This document shows positions 1 to 11,366 of a stretch of DNA of 64,000 nucleotides, in pieces. The translations under genes were made by a program, and so were the position numbers. Origin of the DNA: Hanleya hanleyi (taxonomy: Eukaryota > Mollusca > Polyplacophora > Lepidopleurida > Hanleyidae); assembly GCA_036873755.1 (NCBI GenBank), contig JAVTVY010018942.1, positions 17,287-81,286 on the forward strand. The letters are read 5' to 3'. The notes under the pieces were generated by a model that worked only from the letters and a program-made list of their open reading frames with translations, searched no databases and was not told where the DNA came from. How positions within the stretch are numbered: position 1 is the stretch's first letter; every line of letters starts with the position of its first letter.

Positions 1-668
1 AAAACCAAATAAGATATAAAAAAAATAATCAGTGTTGTTCTATGCGATTTAGTGTTAAGTCCAGCCAAGATCAGCACAATCTTAATGAATTATCAGTTTC
101 ATATGACATCCGCCTTTCTTTTTCGATAAAAACGCGGAAATGGCCGCGTTCGGCACCCTACAACTTCAAATAATTCAACTTACGCATCGACGGACGAATT
201 GGTCTTTTCTTTCAGAGGAGTTAGAAGTTGAATTTGACGAAAACTACGAGACTATGGGTAAATCAGATCACCAATATTTTAGGGAGGGGCGGGGGGGGGG
301 AGAGTGACCTCTTCTATTTCGATTCTACGTTGATTTTTTTTACAAGCGTTGATCAGCATTAATTACAAAACTTGATTTCAAATGTTCCTGATGTGTATGT
401 TCACCAGACAGCGAATATCACTGCTTTATTTATTAGATTCTTATGTCGATCTTTTAGCCAATGTTTATTATTTTAGCCCATATACAATAAAACTTATCGG
501 TCTATCTGTGTTATCTGTGTAACCTTTGTGGTATGCCGCTGGCCCCTATAGTATTCATGAATCCGCCTGATAATAACTAGAGTTTAGCGGCGAGCTCTCT
601 TGTTTTGGGGGTACGATTATCACCGTATGAATATGCATGATTATAAGACATGCGCAGTCATGTACTTC
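1..668. other. Non-coding flank with poly-G tract
   Basis: AT-rich sequence with no gene I can support. A G-rich run lies at about 284-301. The short open frames that start near 600 belong to the minisatellite that follows. Confidence 0.5.
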
Positions 669-878
669 GCTCTATCGCTCTATCGCCATCGCTCTGTCGC
701 CATCGCTCTATCGCTCTATCGCCATCGCTCTATCGCCATCGCTCTATCGCTCTATCGCCATCGCTCTATCGCTCTATCGCCATCGCTCTATCGCTCTATC
801 GCCATCGCTCTATCGCCATCGCTCTATCGCTCTATCGCTCTATCGCCATCGCTCTCGCTCTATCGCTCCATCGCTCTG
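669..878. repeat. Minisatellite of 8-mer ATCGCTCT and 6-mer ATCGCC units
   Basis: About 210 bp are built from two short words, an 8-mer (ATCGCTCT) and a 6-mer (ATCGCC), interleaved in varying order. The array has no stop codon in any of the three forward frames, so it creates three overlapping low-complexity open frames rich in Ser, Leu, Tyr, Arg and His. No splice, promoter or conservation evidence suggests that any is translated. Confidence 0.9.
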
Positions 879-3629
879 TTTTTTGACGTACGATGGCGAA
901 GTGACGATGGCCCCTCTCGGCCATCATACAAAATACTTCCCAGCCTTGCTTCCATATGTGGACGTTCTACGACCGGATGAATTTAGCTAAAATGCAATCC
1001 CAGCAGCGCAGTTAACACATAATAACTTTTCAAATACCCCACAGGGTTTTTTTTCCAAGTGTTGATTAATGGTAACATACGAAAAACTCCCTCAGCTGTT
1101 AAGTTAGTAAAGTTAAACATTTTTCTAAAATTCAGCACGAAAAACTCAAATTTTATACCGTTAACATTCAGTCAGGCGTTAGTTTTTTGTTTTGTTTTTT
1201 TTTGCGTTTTGGTACACATTTTATCATGGATGATTTAATATAAAATAATATTTCTATGTAACTTCATGGCAGATATGGTGAATTTTGTTTTGGTTCAAGG
1301 TATCATATTCCAGGTGTATCAAAAAATCGCCGCTAAAACGTATACCGGTACGAAAAAGCCGAAAACAGATGGAAGCCCAATTTCAAATGTCAGTCGTCGC
1401 TGTTTACGTCACCTTTGAGTCCGATCATCAATATAACGGCTATTTTGACTGAACGAAACAAAGATGTTCGTACAGAATGATAGAAATTAAGTTTTCGCTT
1501 TACTAACGTGAGACGCAAGGGACTTTTTCTTATGTTACCATAAGTACTCATGTTAAATAAATCAGAATCTTTGTGAAGATATTGTGCGTTAACTACACAA
1601 ACGGAAATTTACAGTCATGCAGCGTAATTAATTTCTGTCAAGGATCTATGCGGTTTCTCGTGAATGAAAGGGGGAATCCCCACAGATTTTATAACGAACA
1701 AATACAGCTGACATACATCCGCCTCTTGCTACATGTATGTGGTTTTTATATTATGTATTGCGTAAGTGTAACATTACAATATCACTCATCGTCGCTTGAA
1801 GGAAATATCCCGAGACCGACTGTTTAAAACGTCTCATTCACCTTGATTGTTTTCGAACATGCGATATTCTTTATGCAAGGCGACCGAAAATTAGGCTAAA
1901 TTGATTGCGAACGGGGACTGTTATTGTAATTGAATATAAGGTTTATAATGAATAGGGAGATGTAGGATAGTTAAGCGAAGAAAAGAATACATATTTTGAC
2001 ATCTGTGATATACGTCACGGTGAAATTTGCGAAAACCAAGTTTTGAGAACATACATGTAGGCCTACTTTTCTTAGCCGTGATAAATCCGAATTGCTCGGA
2101 GTTTGTAGCCTTAAGCCATGTATGTTATAGCATATACAGCTACTTATAATAATAATAGTTTCTCCCGAGAGAACGAACACAAAGACGACATTTGCGGAAC
2201 TCATGTATAGTGTCATAGTATGTCAATGCGCATACATACTGACCTATATCCGGCTCGTGCTCTGAATTCTGTTTCATGTTAGCAGAAATATCAGTAAATA
2301 ACGGTTAACCCATCCCATGGTCTATGACCATCCCCGTGACGATTTCTGACACATGCGACTGAATAGTTCGGCTACGTATACAGAAGTAAGAAAAAACGTG
2401 TATATTTGTGTATAATAGAAATGGAACGAACTTGTGACCACCTTTCATCTTTTTTTATTCGTGTTTGTTTGACACATAATCCGTTTAATGGTAATTTTCC
2501 GCTGTTTGTATTACTCTTGTGTTCATCCGAGTCGAGTGTCCCTCATATTTTAATTCGTGTTTTTGATGTTTATAACAGTAAACAGCCTTCTACTTGAGGA
2601 GATTTCAGTCGGTGATTCAACCCGGCCCAAATATATGAGATTACATAGAAATTTCATGGAAAAATTTTCAGCATTTCCTAGCTTTGATTTAATTTCCATT
2701 GAATTTAAATAATACATTGCCCAGTTCATGAACGTTCTCTTTCCTGTTCATATTTTCTTTAGGCCTATCTATTCACTTTCATCCTATTATCGCTATCTCG
2801 ATAGATGCGCAAGATATGCCTGGTAAACATAACTTTGGATTCGTCTTGAGCCTCTGTAACCATATCTTGCTGGGGGAGGGGGGGGGGGGGATTCTGGATC
2901 ACGGGAAACTGAAAAATGGCGGTAGTGCGGGAGAACCAGAAATGTGAAATTGCTTCAAAGTTTTGCCTTTCTGCTGACAAACGTATGCAAACACTATTTA
3001 TTTCACATCAGAAAAATATATCCCGACTTGCCACGTAGTCTTTGAGAAGAAAATTACTTAAATAAAAACTTCGAAAACCCGGACCAAAAAGATGAATTCT
3101 TGGTAAATGTCACTGTGACATCATTATAGTGGCTATTTTTGATGCGTATGTGTGTGTTTTTTTTCTGGTAGATCTTGATCCAAAGAACAGTGTGGTGGGT
3201 TACTACTCCCTTGTCTCATGGATAACGAAGATATTTATGGGAGACGGAATCAGCTTCCGCAAGCTGAAGTACGACCGGGTCAGAACGCGAAATTTTGTTA
3301 TCTTTAATACAGAGACGACTCCAGGCACAAAAGATATATTCTGTTCAGGAATTAAAGTGTTAATCAATGCTCCTATCATAACATGCATGCAAATATAAGT
3401 ATCGCTACTGAACTAAACAAGTAGCAGATACATGTGCAAAACCCAGGACAGTCCTTCCATTTTTTGTTCGAGGAACAATCTTTAAATGTTACCGATGGTT
3501 TTGGTTTTGATTGGTTCGATCGTAGTACATGGGCAGTGGTCAGACAGAGTATGCCGTGCAACCCGTTTCCCCACAACACCCTACATATGCTCCTCGTACC
3601 AATGAAACATAACAAGTGGTAATGAATAT
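879..3629. other. Long stretch without a supported gene
   Basis: I see only short open frames without recognisable domains. Local features are poly-T near 1187-1203 and a poly-G run near 2877-2891. A segment near 3110-3230 weakly resembles the end of the CRE/YY1 repeat family seen at 25.9 and 47.0 kb (shared TTTTCTGGTAGATCTTGA), perhaps an old copy. Confidence 0.4.
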
Positions 3630-3763
3630 CTGTAACCTGGTGATATATCCTCACAACTGTACCCCCGTGATATATCCTCACATCTGTACCCCCGTGATAT
3701 ATCCTCACATCTGTACCCCGTGATATATTCTCACATCTGTAACCCCGTGATATATCCTCACAT
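3630..3763. repeat. Tandem repeat, 27-bp unit, about 5 copies
   Basis: A unit containing CCCCGTGATATATCCTCACA recurs with a period of about 27 bp and slight variation in the number of C residues. The array abuts the left arm of the inverted-repeat element that starts near 3768 and seems to have replaced that element's outermost bases. Confidence 0.85.
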
Positions 3764-3767
3764 CCTC

Positions 3768-4126
3768 ACAAAAATACCCTATTTATTTAATATAATGCCC
3801 TAAAATTTTCTTCAAATAAGATAATTTTACTCAAAATAAGTTAAATTTTAAGAAAATTTTAAGATCTTTTTATTTTACTTGAACAAGAAAACAAGATCTT
3901 AAAATGTAAGAATTTTTCTTAAATCAAGATTTTTTTTAAGAAAAATTCTTCAATTTTAAGATTTTTTTTCTTGTTTAAGTAAATTTTGGAGTGGGGTAAG
4001 AATATTTTACTTAAACAAGGAGAAAAATCTAAAACAATTCCTAAAATTTAATTTATTTTGAGTAAAACTATCTTATTTCAAGAAAATTTTAGGGCATTAT
4101 CTTAAATAAGTAGGGTAATTTTGGCA
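3768..4126. mobile_element. Inverted-repeat (MITE-like) element
   Basis: The two ends are near-complementary for about 90 bp. Left arm, about 3770-3860, contains ATGCCCTAAAATTTTCTT. Right arm, about 4030-4126, contains the complement AAGAAAATTTTAGGGCAT. The core is A/T-rich and low in complexity. There is no coding capacity. This is the layout of a non-autonomous DNA transposon. The superfamily is not identifiable because the left terminus is truncated. Confidence 0.75.
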
Positions 4127-5080
4127 GTGCAGGTCCCCCATACAGTATTTCCTCTATTTCTCTTAATCACCCATCAATTGTACGCCGACGTTTTACCCAT
4201 ATTCATAGATACACCATTATTTCAACCACTATTTCTTTTTCTTTTTCTCAATGAAATATCCAATATTTCCCCGCATCGGTTCTATTCACAGAGATCATAT
4301 AATCCAATGTCATAGTATTTTCACCTCTGGACAAAGTCAACTTGTAAGCCCAAAATCAATATCCTAAAATCCATAGCCCAAAATCCCTACAAAAATAATC
4401 TTTGAATATGGAATTATATGGTTTGGTGAAGCCATACATACAAATAAAATCGAAAATGTCTGGACCCGCCTCCTGATGTAACGTTTAAGCATCATTGTCT
4501 TCTCCCATATATCATCCAGTTCGCTCGTGCAATTAAATAACGGAATGAATAATTTGGAGCATACATGAAGAGACTAACATTACATTACACCGTTCACTAG
4601 CAAGACCATTCGACGGAAAAATTTCACATTCTGACATTTTCGTATATACGCCTTTTACTCGGACGTGGTATTTTGAGTTGTCAGGCGCAATATTTTAGGG
4701 GAGTGTGTTGTGTTGGTCCTACCTACATTTGTGTGTATCATATATCTATTTGTGTGCTATATCCGGGAAATAGAGAATGAGATAGTAATTTTCCACCCAG
4801 ATTCAAATCGAGTCACTACATTCGGAATTGATCAGTTTTAGTCAGACAGAAATGTAGAAGATGCCCTCAGTCTCTCTTTCCTTGATATAATGAATTTTCA
4901 TAAAAATCTATTTGATATCACTTTATCGTAATCTGCTTAGCGTGAAACACCACTTCCTGGTCATATCAATACAAGCCACAAAATTGCTTTGTGCGCGGAA
5001 ATTAAAGGAGTGACAATTAAAAAGCCTACAAACAAATAAACATCATTCAGGGAAAAGACGGATCTAAACTCACAACCTTG
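4127..5080. other. Upstream intergenic region of the five-repeat gene
   Basis: No gene or strong repeat seen. It supplies the upstream sequence of the gene starting at 5152. Confidence 0.4.
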
Positions 5081-5082
5081 CC

Positions 5083-5090
5083 TATAAAAG
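5083..5090 (+). promoter_or_regulatory. TATA box of the five-repeat secreted protein gene
   Basis: TATAAAAG lies 69 bp upstream of the ATG at 5152. A start site about 30 bp downstream, near 5112-5118, would leave a short leader of roughly 35-40 nt. Confidence 0.65.
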
Positions 5091-5151
5091 CCATAACATT
5101 CAACCGGTATCTTCAATTGATTCAGACAAGAGCAACACAAAACTATCAATA

Positions 5152-8100
5152 ATGGAGCGCACTGTCCGCTACACTGGCTTACTGGTTATGATGTTGATCA
5201 ATGTCCTTGTTGTTAAGGGATTGTGTCCCCAGAATGGACAGCAAGGTGCGCAAATAGCCGCGAGGTGTGTGGCCCCGGTGGCCAAAATCTTCGACTTATC
5301 TAAGGGCGCCGCATCTTCGGACGAACTTCAGATATTCTGTAAGCCAGGTGGTTCTGCTTCGGGGGCGGTCGACTGTTTACGGAAGATTTTCGACGACTGT
5401 GCACGGGAAAATCCAACGGTTAGTCGCGTACTTTCCAAGGCCATCGATTTGAATGCATATGAAAATGCTTTAAAGTATGTTTGCGATAACCGGAGAGTAT
5501 TGGTCACCAGTCAAACATGTGTCAGCAAACAATCTGCCTCTCTAGGAACATGTGTTCTGGCTGCGCAAAGTAACTTCAACAACAAGTATCAATCTCTGCT
5601 GCGGGAGGCTCTCACGAAGGGGGCCAAATGGTTTGAAGATGCCGCAATCAAAGCTTTGTGCTCCTTGAATGACGGAATGAGCGACTGTGTCGGGCCGATA
5701 CGGATAGAATGTGGCGAGGAAATCGGAGATATCTACTTGACCATGGTTTCGTCAACTCGGTCACCTGGATGCGCCAAGTACGTTCCCAAAGTAATACAAG
5801 GGCCATCTAGTAAAGCTCCAGATTCGACCGACCCAAATTCAACATTTCCAGTACGAAATGGAGAGAACAATGGCACATCTGTTCAGGGAGTGTGTCCCCA
5901 GAATGGACAACAAGGTGCACAAATAGCCGCGAGGTGTGTGGCTCCGGTGGCCAAAGTCTTCGACTTATCTAAGGGCGCCGCATCTTCGGACGAACTTCAG
6001 ATATTCTGTAAGCCTGGTGGTCCTGCTTCGGGGGCGGTCGACTGTTTACGGAAGATTTTCGACGACTGTGCACGGGAAAATCCAACGGTTCGCCGCATAC
6101 TTGCCAAGGCCTTCGATTTGAATGCCTATGAAAAGGCTTTAACGTATGTTTGCGATAACCGAAACGTATTGGTCACCAGTCAGACATGTGTCCGCAGACA
6201 ATCTACCTCTTTAGGAACATGTGTTCTGGCTGCGCAAAGGAACTTCAACAACAAGTATCAATCTCTGCTGCGAGAGGCTAACACGCAGGGGGTCAAATGG
6301 TTTGAAGATGCCGCAATCAAAGCTTTGTGCTCCTTGAATGACGGAATGAACGACTGTGTCGGACCGATACGGATAGAATGTGGCGAGGAAATCGGAGATA
6401 TCTACTTGACCATGGTTTCGTCAACTCGGTCACCTGGATGCGCCAAGTACGTTCCCAAAGTAATACAAGGGCCATCTAGTAAAGCTCCAGATTCGACCGA
6501 CCCAAATTCAACATTTCCAGTACGAAATGGAGAGAACAATGGCACATCTGTTCAGGGAGTGTGTCCCCAGAATGGACAACAAGGTGCACAAATAGCCGCG
6601 AGGTGTGTGACTCCGGTGGCCAAAGTCTTCGACTTATCTAAGGGCGCCGCATCTTCGGACGAACTTCAGATATTCTGTAAGCCTGGTGGTCCTGCTTCGG
6701 GGGCGGTCGACTGTTTACGGAAGATTTTCGACGACTGTGCACGGGAAAATCCAACGGTTCGCCGCATACTTGCCAAGGCCTTCGATTTGAATGCCTATGA
6801 AAAGGCTTTAACGTATGTTTGCGATAACCGAAACGTATTGGTCACCAGTCAGACATGTGTCCGCAGACAATCTACCTCTTTAGGAACATGTGTTCTGGCT
6901 GCGCAAAGGAACTTCAACAACAAGTATCAATCTCTGCTGCGAGAGGCTAACACGCAGGGGGTCAAATGGTTTGAAGATGCCGCAATCAAAGCTTTGTGCT
7001 CCTTGAATGACGGAATGAACGACTGTGTCGGACCGATACGGATAGAATGTGGCGAGGAAATCGGAGATATCTACTTGACCATGGTTTCGTCAACTCGGTC
7101 ACCTGGATGCGCCAAATACTTTCCCAAAGTAATACAAGGGCCATCTAGTAAAGCTCCAGATTCGACCGACCCAAATTCAACATTTCCAATACGAAATGGA
7201 GAGAACAATGGCACATCTGTTCAGGGAGTGTGTCCCCAGAATGGGCAGCAAGGTGTACAAATAGCCGCGAGGTGTGTTGCCCCGGTGGCCAAAGTCTTCG
7301 ACTTATCTAAGGGCGTCGTATCTTCGGACGAACTTCAGATATTCTGTAAGCTTAATGGTTCCGCTTCAGGGGCGGTCGACTGTTTACGGAAGATTTTCGA
7401 CGACTGTGCACGGGAAAATCCAACGGTTCGCCGCGTACTTGCCAAGGCCTTCGATTTGAATGCCTATGAACATGCTTTAAAGTATTTTTGCGATAACCGG
7501 AGCGTATTGGTCACCAGCCAAACATGTGTCAGCAGACAATCTACCTCTATAGGAACATGTGTTCTGGCTGCGCAAAGTAACTTCAACAACAAGTATCAAT
7601 CTCTGCTGCGGGAGGCTCTCACGAAGGGGGCCAAATGGTTTGAAGATGCCGCAATCAAAGCTTTGTGCTCCTTGAATGACGGAATGAGCGACTGTGTCGG
7701 ACCGATACGGATAGAATGTGGCGAGGAAATCGGAGATATCTACTTGACCATGGTTTCGTCAACTCGGTCACCTGGATGCGCCAAGTACGTTCCCAAAGTA
7801 ATACAAGGGCCATCTAGTAAAGCTCCAGATTCGACCGACCCAAATTCAACATTTCCAGTACGAAATGGAGAGAACAATGGCACATCTGTTCAGGGAGTGT
7901 GTCCCCAGAATGGACAGCAAGGTGCACAAATAGCCGCGAGGTGTGTGGCTCCGGTGGCCAAAGTCTTCGACTTATCTAAGGGCGCCGCATCTTCGGACGA
8001 ACTTCAGATATTCTGTAAGCCTGGTGGTTCTGCTTCGGGGGCGGTCGACTGTTTACGGAAGATTTTCGACGACTGTGCACGGGAAAATCCAACGGTTCGC

Positions 8101-8580
8101 CGCATACTTGCCAAGGCCTTCGATTTGAATGCCTATGAAAAGGCTTTAAAGTATGTTTGCGATAACCGAAACGTATTGGTCACCAGTCAGACATGTGTCC
8201 GCAGACAATCTACCTCTTTAGGAACATGTGTTCTGGCTGCGCAAAGGAACTTCAACAACAAGTATCAATCTCTGCTGCGAGAGGCTAACACGCAGGGGGT
8301 CAAATGGTTTGAAGATGCCGCAATCAAAGCTTTGTGCTCCTTGAATGACGGAATGAGCGACTGTGTCGGGCCGATACGGATAGAATGTGGCGAGGAAATC
8401 GGAGATATCTACTTGACCATGGTTTCGTCAACTCGGTCACCTGGATGCGCCAAGTACGATCCCAGTTCAGGATTTCCAAAGGGAAATGGAGGGAACACAG
8501 CTGTTCCTGGCAGTAACGGACTGTTAATTTCAATTGTGTTTATCCTATTGAATTTGGTGAAAGCCTCGAACTGGTTTTGA
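5152..8580 (+). CDS. Secreted/GPI-anchor-like protein with five 223-residue, 12-cysteine repeats
   Basis: Single uninterrupted 1142-residue frame. Residues 1-23 form a signal peptide (basic start, then hydrophobic LLVMMLINVLVV). Five tandem units begin with CPQNGQQG at residues 25, 248, 471, 694 and 917, a period of exactly 223 residues (669 bp). I count 12 cysteines per unit, all conserved in every unit, which suggests six disulphides. Linkers are Pro/Ser/Asn-rich and carry NST and NGT sequons. The C-terminus ends in a hydrophobic stretch (GLLISIVFILLNLV) plus a short tail, as in a GPI signal or a terminal membrane anchor. Units 2 and 3 are almost identical even at silent sites, so the array expanded recently or is homogenised by conversion. 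The start is supported by the TATA box at 5083 and the signal peptide. I do not recognise the domain family. Nematode DUF19/T20D4.11-type domains are a possible comparison by cysteine richness only. No function is claimed. Confidence 0.9.
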   Translation: MERTVRYTGLLVMMLINVLVVKGLCPQNGQQGAQIAARCVAPVAKIFDLSKGAASSDELQIFCKPGGSASGAVDCLRKIFDDCARENPTVSRVLSKAIDLNAYENALKYVCDNRRVLVTSQTCVSKQSASLGTCVLAAQSNFNNKYQSLLREALTKGAKWFEDAAIKALCSLNDGMSDCVGPIRIECGEEIGDIYLTMVSSTRSPGCAKYVPKVIQGPSSKAPDSTDPNSTFPVRNGENNGTSVQGVCPQNGQQGAQIAARCVAPVAKVFDLSKGAASSDELQIFCKPGGPASGAVDCLRKIFDDCARENPTVRRILAKAFDLNAYEKALTYVCDNRNVLVTSQTCVRRQSTSLGTCVLAAQRNFNNKYQSLLREANTQGVKWFEDAAIKALCSLNDGMNDCVGPIRIECGEEIGDIYLTMVSSTRSPGCAKYVPKVIQGPSSKAPDSTDPNSTFPVRNGENNGTSVQGVCPQNGQQGAQIAARCVTPVAKVFDLSKGAASSDELQIFCKPGGPASGAVDCLRKIFDDCARENPTVRRILAKAFDLNAYEKALTYVCDNRNVLVTSQTCVRRQSTSLGTCVLAAQRNFNNKYQSLLREANTQGVKWFEDAAIKALCSLNDGMNDCVGPIRIECGEEIGDIYLTMVSSTRSPGCAKYFPKVIQGPSSKAPDSTDPNSTFPIRNGENNGTSVQGVCPQNGQQGVQIAARCVAPVAKVFDLSKGVVSSDELQIFCKLNGSASGAVDCLRKIFDDCARENPTVRRVLAKAFDLNAYEHALKYFCDNRSVLVTSQTCVSRQSTSIGTCVLAAQSNFNNKYQSLLREALTKGAKWFEDAAIKALCSLNDGMSDCVGPIRIECGEEIGDIYLTMVSSTRSPGCAKYVPKVIQGPSSKAPDSTDPNSTFPVRNGENNGTSVQGVCPQNGQQGAQIAARCVAPVAKVFDLSKGAASSDELQIFCKPGGSASGAVDCLRKIFDDCARENPTVRRILAKAFDLNAYEKALKYVCDNRNVLVTSQTCVRRQSTSLGTCVLAAQRNFNNKYQSLLREANTQGVKWFEDAAIKALCSLNDGMSDCVGPIRIECGEEIGDIYLTMVSSTRSPGCAKYDPSSGFPKGNGGNTAVPGSNGLLISIVFILLNLVKASNWF

Positions 8581-8640
8581 TTGAAAGATGCATTTTCGTT
8601 TATCGCTGGTTGAGAACCGATGGTTGTACACAAGACATGC

Positions 8641-8699
8641 ATCGTTTACACGCTCATGATCTTGCAAAATGACTAATCGCATACGTGAGTGTAAACGAT
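8641..8699 (+). other. Hairpin in the 3' region of the five-repeat gene
   Basis: ATCGTTTACACGCTCA (8641-8656) pairs with TGAGTGTAAACGAT (8686-8699) with a two-base bulge and a ~29-nt loop, 60 bp past the stop codon. It may be a 3' UTR structure or a chance remnant of a small inverted repeat. I found no canonical AATAAA close by. Confidence 0.5.
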
Positions 8700-9257
8700 T
8701 TATGTAAAATTTGTATATTTCTTTTTTATTCAATTTTTATATAATGTGATACTGTCAACTTATTTTTTATAAGTTTGTATGATATATTTACCCTCCACAG
8801 TAAGACTGACGTTGTACAAAAGTCTGTCAATACAACAGCTAACAAGTAAAAAATATATGGATACAAACATTACAGGGCTTTGACGGAGATCATGAGATCC
8901 TCATGAACAAATATTTGTACTATATATTCTGACGTCATAGTAAATTGGGTTTCATAGTCCTTTGTGTAACTCAAATCTACTAGTCAACTATATTCTATTC
9001 GGCTTCAATATAGGCCTATAATTTTTATCAGGTGCATATGTTTGTACTGTGATTTAGAGATATAAACAGAACAAAGTAATTGGTGTGCCACTGTTTTTGC
9101 TTGATTATCAAAGTCCCGGAACGCTGAGATTTGAGCTAGCATAACACACGTCTTTCGTTTGCGATTTTTATGTGACCTCTTATATATGTGATAGTTAAAT
9201 ATCAAAAATTGTGTTTTTGTTCCAAAATTCCGCTTACATACTGTTAAGGAGATTCTT
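8700..9257. other. Non-coding interval
   Basis: A/T-rich with no supported gene or clear repeat. Confidence 0.4.
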
Positions 9258-9510
9258 ATAGTCTGTCCATTTCAATTAGTCGTCTACTTTGGAGCTTGTC
9301 AAAAATGTGTAGTTAACTCTGCATAAAGTTTCTTTTTTGCATCGTGTAGAACAAACTGAGCTTTACAAATCGATCACCAGTACTCCGTAATATCGATAAT
9401 ATATCACGCTCGAAATAACTGCAATTCTCTCCATATAAATCTCCAGTACAGTTGTTTCATGTTCCGGGCTACAATTACACAAGGATACATCATAATGTAT
9501 TTGTGTTCCA
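9258..9510. repeat. Dispersed direct repeat, copy A
   Basis: About 250 bp, recognisable by TAGTCGTCTACT, GGAGCTTGTCAAAAAT and CTCTCCATATAAA, that recur in the same order and orientation at 13252-13500. The copies differ by scattered substitutions and small indels. No coding potential. Confidence 0.7.
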
Positions 9511-9591
9511 CTGACACAAAGGTCAACAATACCGTGTAAGGTCATAGTGGTGTGTGCGGTTTGTCATTCGGTAATTTCACTGTGCATGGGA

Positions 9592-10311
9592 TCTAAAGGC
9601 CTGTTTATACTGAGCGGGAACGCGACCACGACCGCGACCACGACCACGACCACTGCTACTTTTCGCGCGAATCATCGTTCGTACTGAAAGCGGCGATACG
9701 CGCGGAAATGCGCAGATGAAACTGGCGCATTTACGATTTGACCAACAATGTTAACATTAGGAGTGACTGGGTGTTTCGGGCTTTGGGGTACTATAACACG
9801 ATTAGTATAAGAGCGACGAAATCATCAACGCTGTATGTACTAATTGTGTTTTAGTACCCCAAACAATAACTTAACACTACCAGTGACTGGGTGTTTGAGG
9901 GTTGGGGGAACTATTCCCCCATATAAATTTTGAAATGATCAACAACTTGAACATTTGCCGAATAAATTTATCATAAAGAATAGCACGCTTCTCGATTTGC
10001 AGAATGAGCTCTTCTGTCTTCTCTCCTGCCATGACGAAGCCGTGACAAGGAGTGACATGGCACAGGTAGGTCATATGTATGCCTTTTGACCTCGCACTCT
10101 GATTGGTGATGCCAATCGTTCGCGCGAAATGTTCCTAAAAATTCGCTCTGGAGGCAATGTCCACGGATTTCCGCGCGAACTAAAATTCGGCCGCGTTCGC
10201 AATCGCCGTTAGTATAAACGACTTCACTCAAATAGCAGTACATCAGTCAAATGCGATCGTCGCGTTCGCGGTCGCGGTCGCGTTCGCGCTCAGTATAAAC
10301 AGGCCTTTAGC
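9592..10311. mobile_element. TIR element with CTAAAGGCCTGTTTATACTG ends
   Basis: The left end reads CTAAAGGCCTGTTTATACTG and the right end is its complement (AGTATAAACAGGCCTTTAG). Next to each end lie GC-rich runs of alternating GCGACC-type words at the left and GCGGTCGC-type words at the right. Two internal direct repeats (about 9751-9800 and 9869-9915) share GTGACTGGGTGTTT. No transposase is visible, so it is a non-autonomous element of about 720 bp. The ends resemble PIF/Harbinger-type MITEs from memory, but no clear target duplication is seen. Confidence 0.7.
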
Positions 10312-10417
10312 AACACTCCCACGAGCAGCCCGTTATCACTTTATACGGCATCAGTGACCTACGTATCAGTGGGGACGAATACATTATGACGTCTCCCTGT
10401 GTACTTGAGGTCTTTTC

Positions 10418-10757
10418 GCACAGCCAGAACAGTGGTGTTGATCAACACAAGAAAAAAGGTGTTGAACTCAACGTCAATAAATGGTGTTGAATTTCAACCG
10501 ACACCTTATGTCTCCAACACCGTTTATTGGTGTTGGCTAACACCATTAATTGATGCTGAGTCAGTATTAGCGCTTATCCGCTAACACCAAAATATGGCGC
10601 TGAGTCATTTGAAACTCTTTTTTGGTGTTGAACTGGCTTCAACCCAATTTTTAGTGTTTACATTGGGCAACACCATTTCTCAACACCGCTTCATGGTGTT
10701 GACCAGCCCTCAACACCCAAAAAGGATATTGGATCAACATCATTTTTCTGGCTGTGC
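10418..10757. mobile_element. MITE with GCACAGCCAGAA ends and internal GGTGTTG motifs
   Basis: Left terminus GCACAGCCAGAA and right terminus TTCTGGCTGTGC are inverted repeats that continue imperfectly inwards. The interior contains many copies of GGTGTTG and its complement CAACACC, so the element can fold into several small stems. No coding potential. Confidence 0.7.
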
Positions 10758-11037
10758 AGACAAATATTACACGAGAGTACTGATTTGCATGTATTGAAAT
10801 CCTACTTACGAAACTGAAATCCACATGGTTGCAGCTATAGTTGCCGTTGCTAGCTGTTTTACTCATTTATTTGACATATTCAAGTTTTAATCGAGTGTTA
10901 ACACAATTAGAATATTTATAAAAGTGTACTGCACTGTTATAAATTTCACGAAATCCAAACTTTGCGATAATTTAATTATGTATATGACATATCGGCTCAG
11001 TTTTCCACCATATTATTTTCACGCCGTACAGTTTTCA

Positions 11038-11071
<34 letters not shown>

Positions 11072-11285
11072 TCTCTATGACTGTGTTGATTAGCCTTATA
11101 GTGCTAATATTTATTGGCGTGTTGTACAAACCTATGTAAAATAAATAGTACGTTGATATAATTCGACTGACACTTTACGATTGTCCTTTTCCGTAGTTCA
11201 TTACCTCCTGCATGGTGTCATAGTGAAATATTTCCTCTACTTGATGGCTGTACATAGATAGTCACACATCTCCAGCTAATCATAG
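10758..11285. other. Non-coding interval with (ATT)n microsatellite
   Basis: An (ATT)n run lies at about 11038-11068. No gene is supported. Confidence 0.5.
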
Positions 11286-11366
11286 ATAGTAGTTTGTTAT
11301 ATCGTCGCTATATGGTCGAAATAAAGCTGAATGCGACGTTAAACCCTAACTCACTCACTCACACTG
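11286..11366 (+). repeat. Short mollusc-type interspersed repeat tail with (CTCA)n
   Basis: The segment contains GTCGCTATATGGTCGAAATA, then GCTGAATGCGACGTTAAACC, and ends in an (ACTC)n microsatellite. This head-plus-microsatellite design is very common in mollusc genomes, from general knowledge. A second copy is at about 48700-48770. Only the 3' part is recognisable. Confidence 0.6.

Noticed and set aside
637..990. Overlapping open frames in the 0.6-1.0 kb region
   Set aside because: They are produced by the stop-free minisatellite and have no other coding signal.
3129..3398. 89-codon open frame
   Set aside because: Low similarity to anything, no splice or start context, and partly overlaps a possible old copy of the CRE/YY1 repeat.
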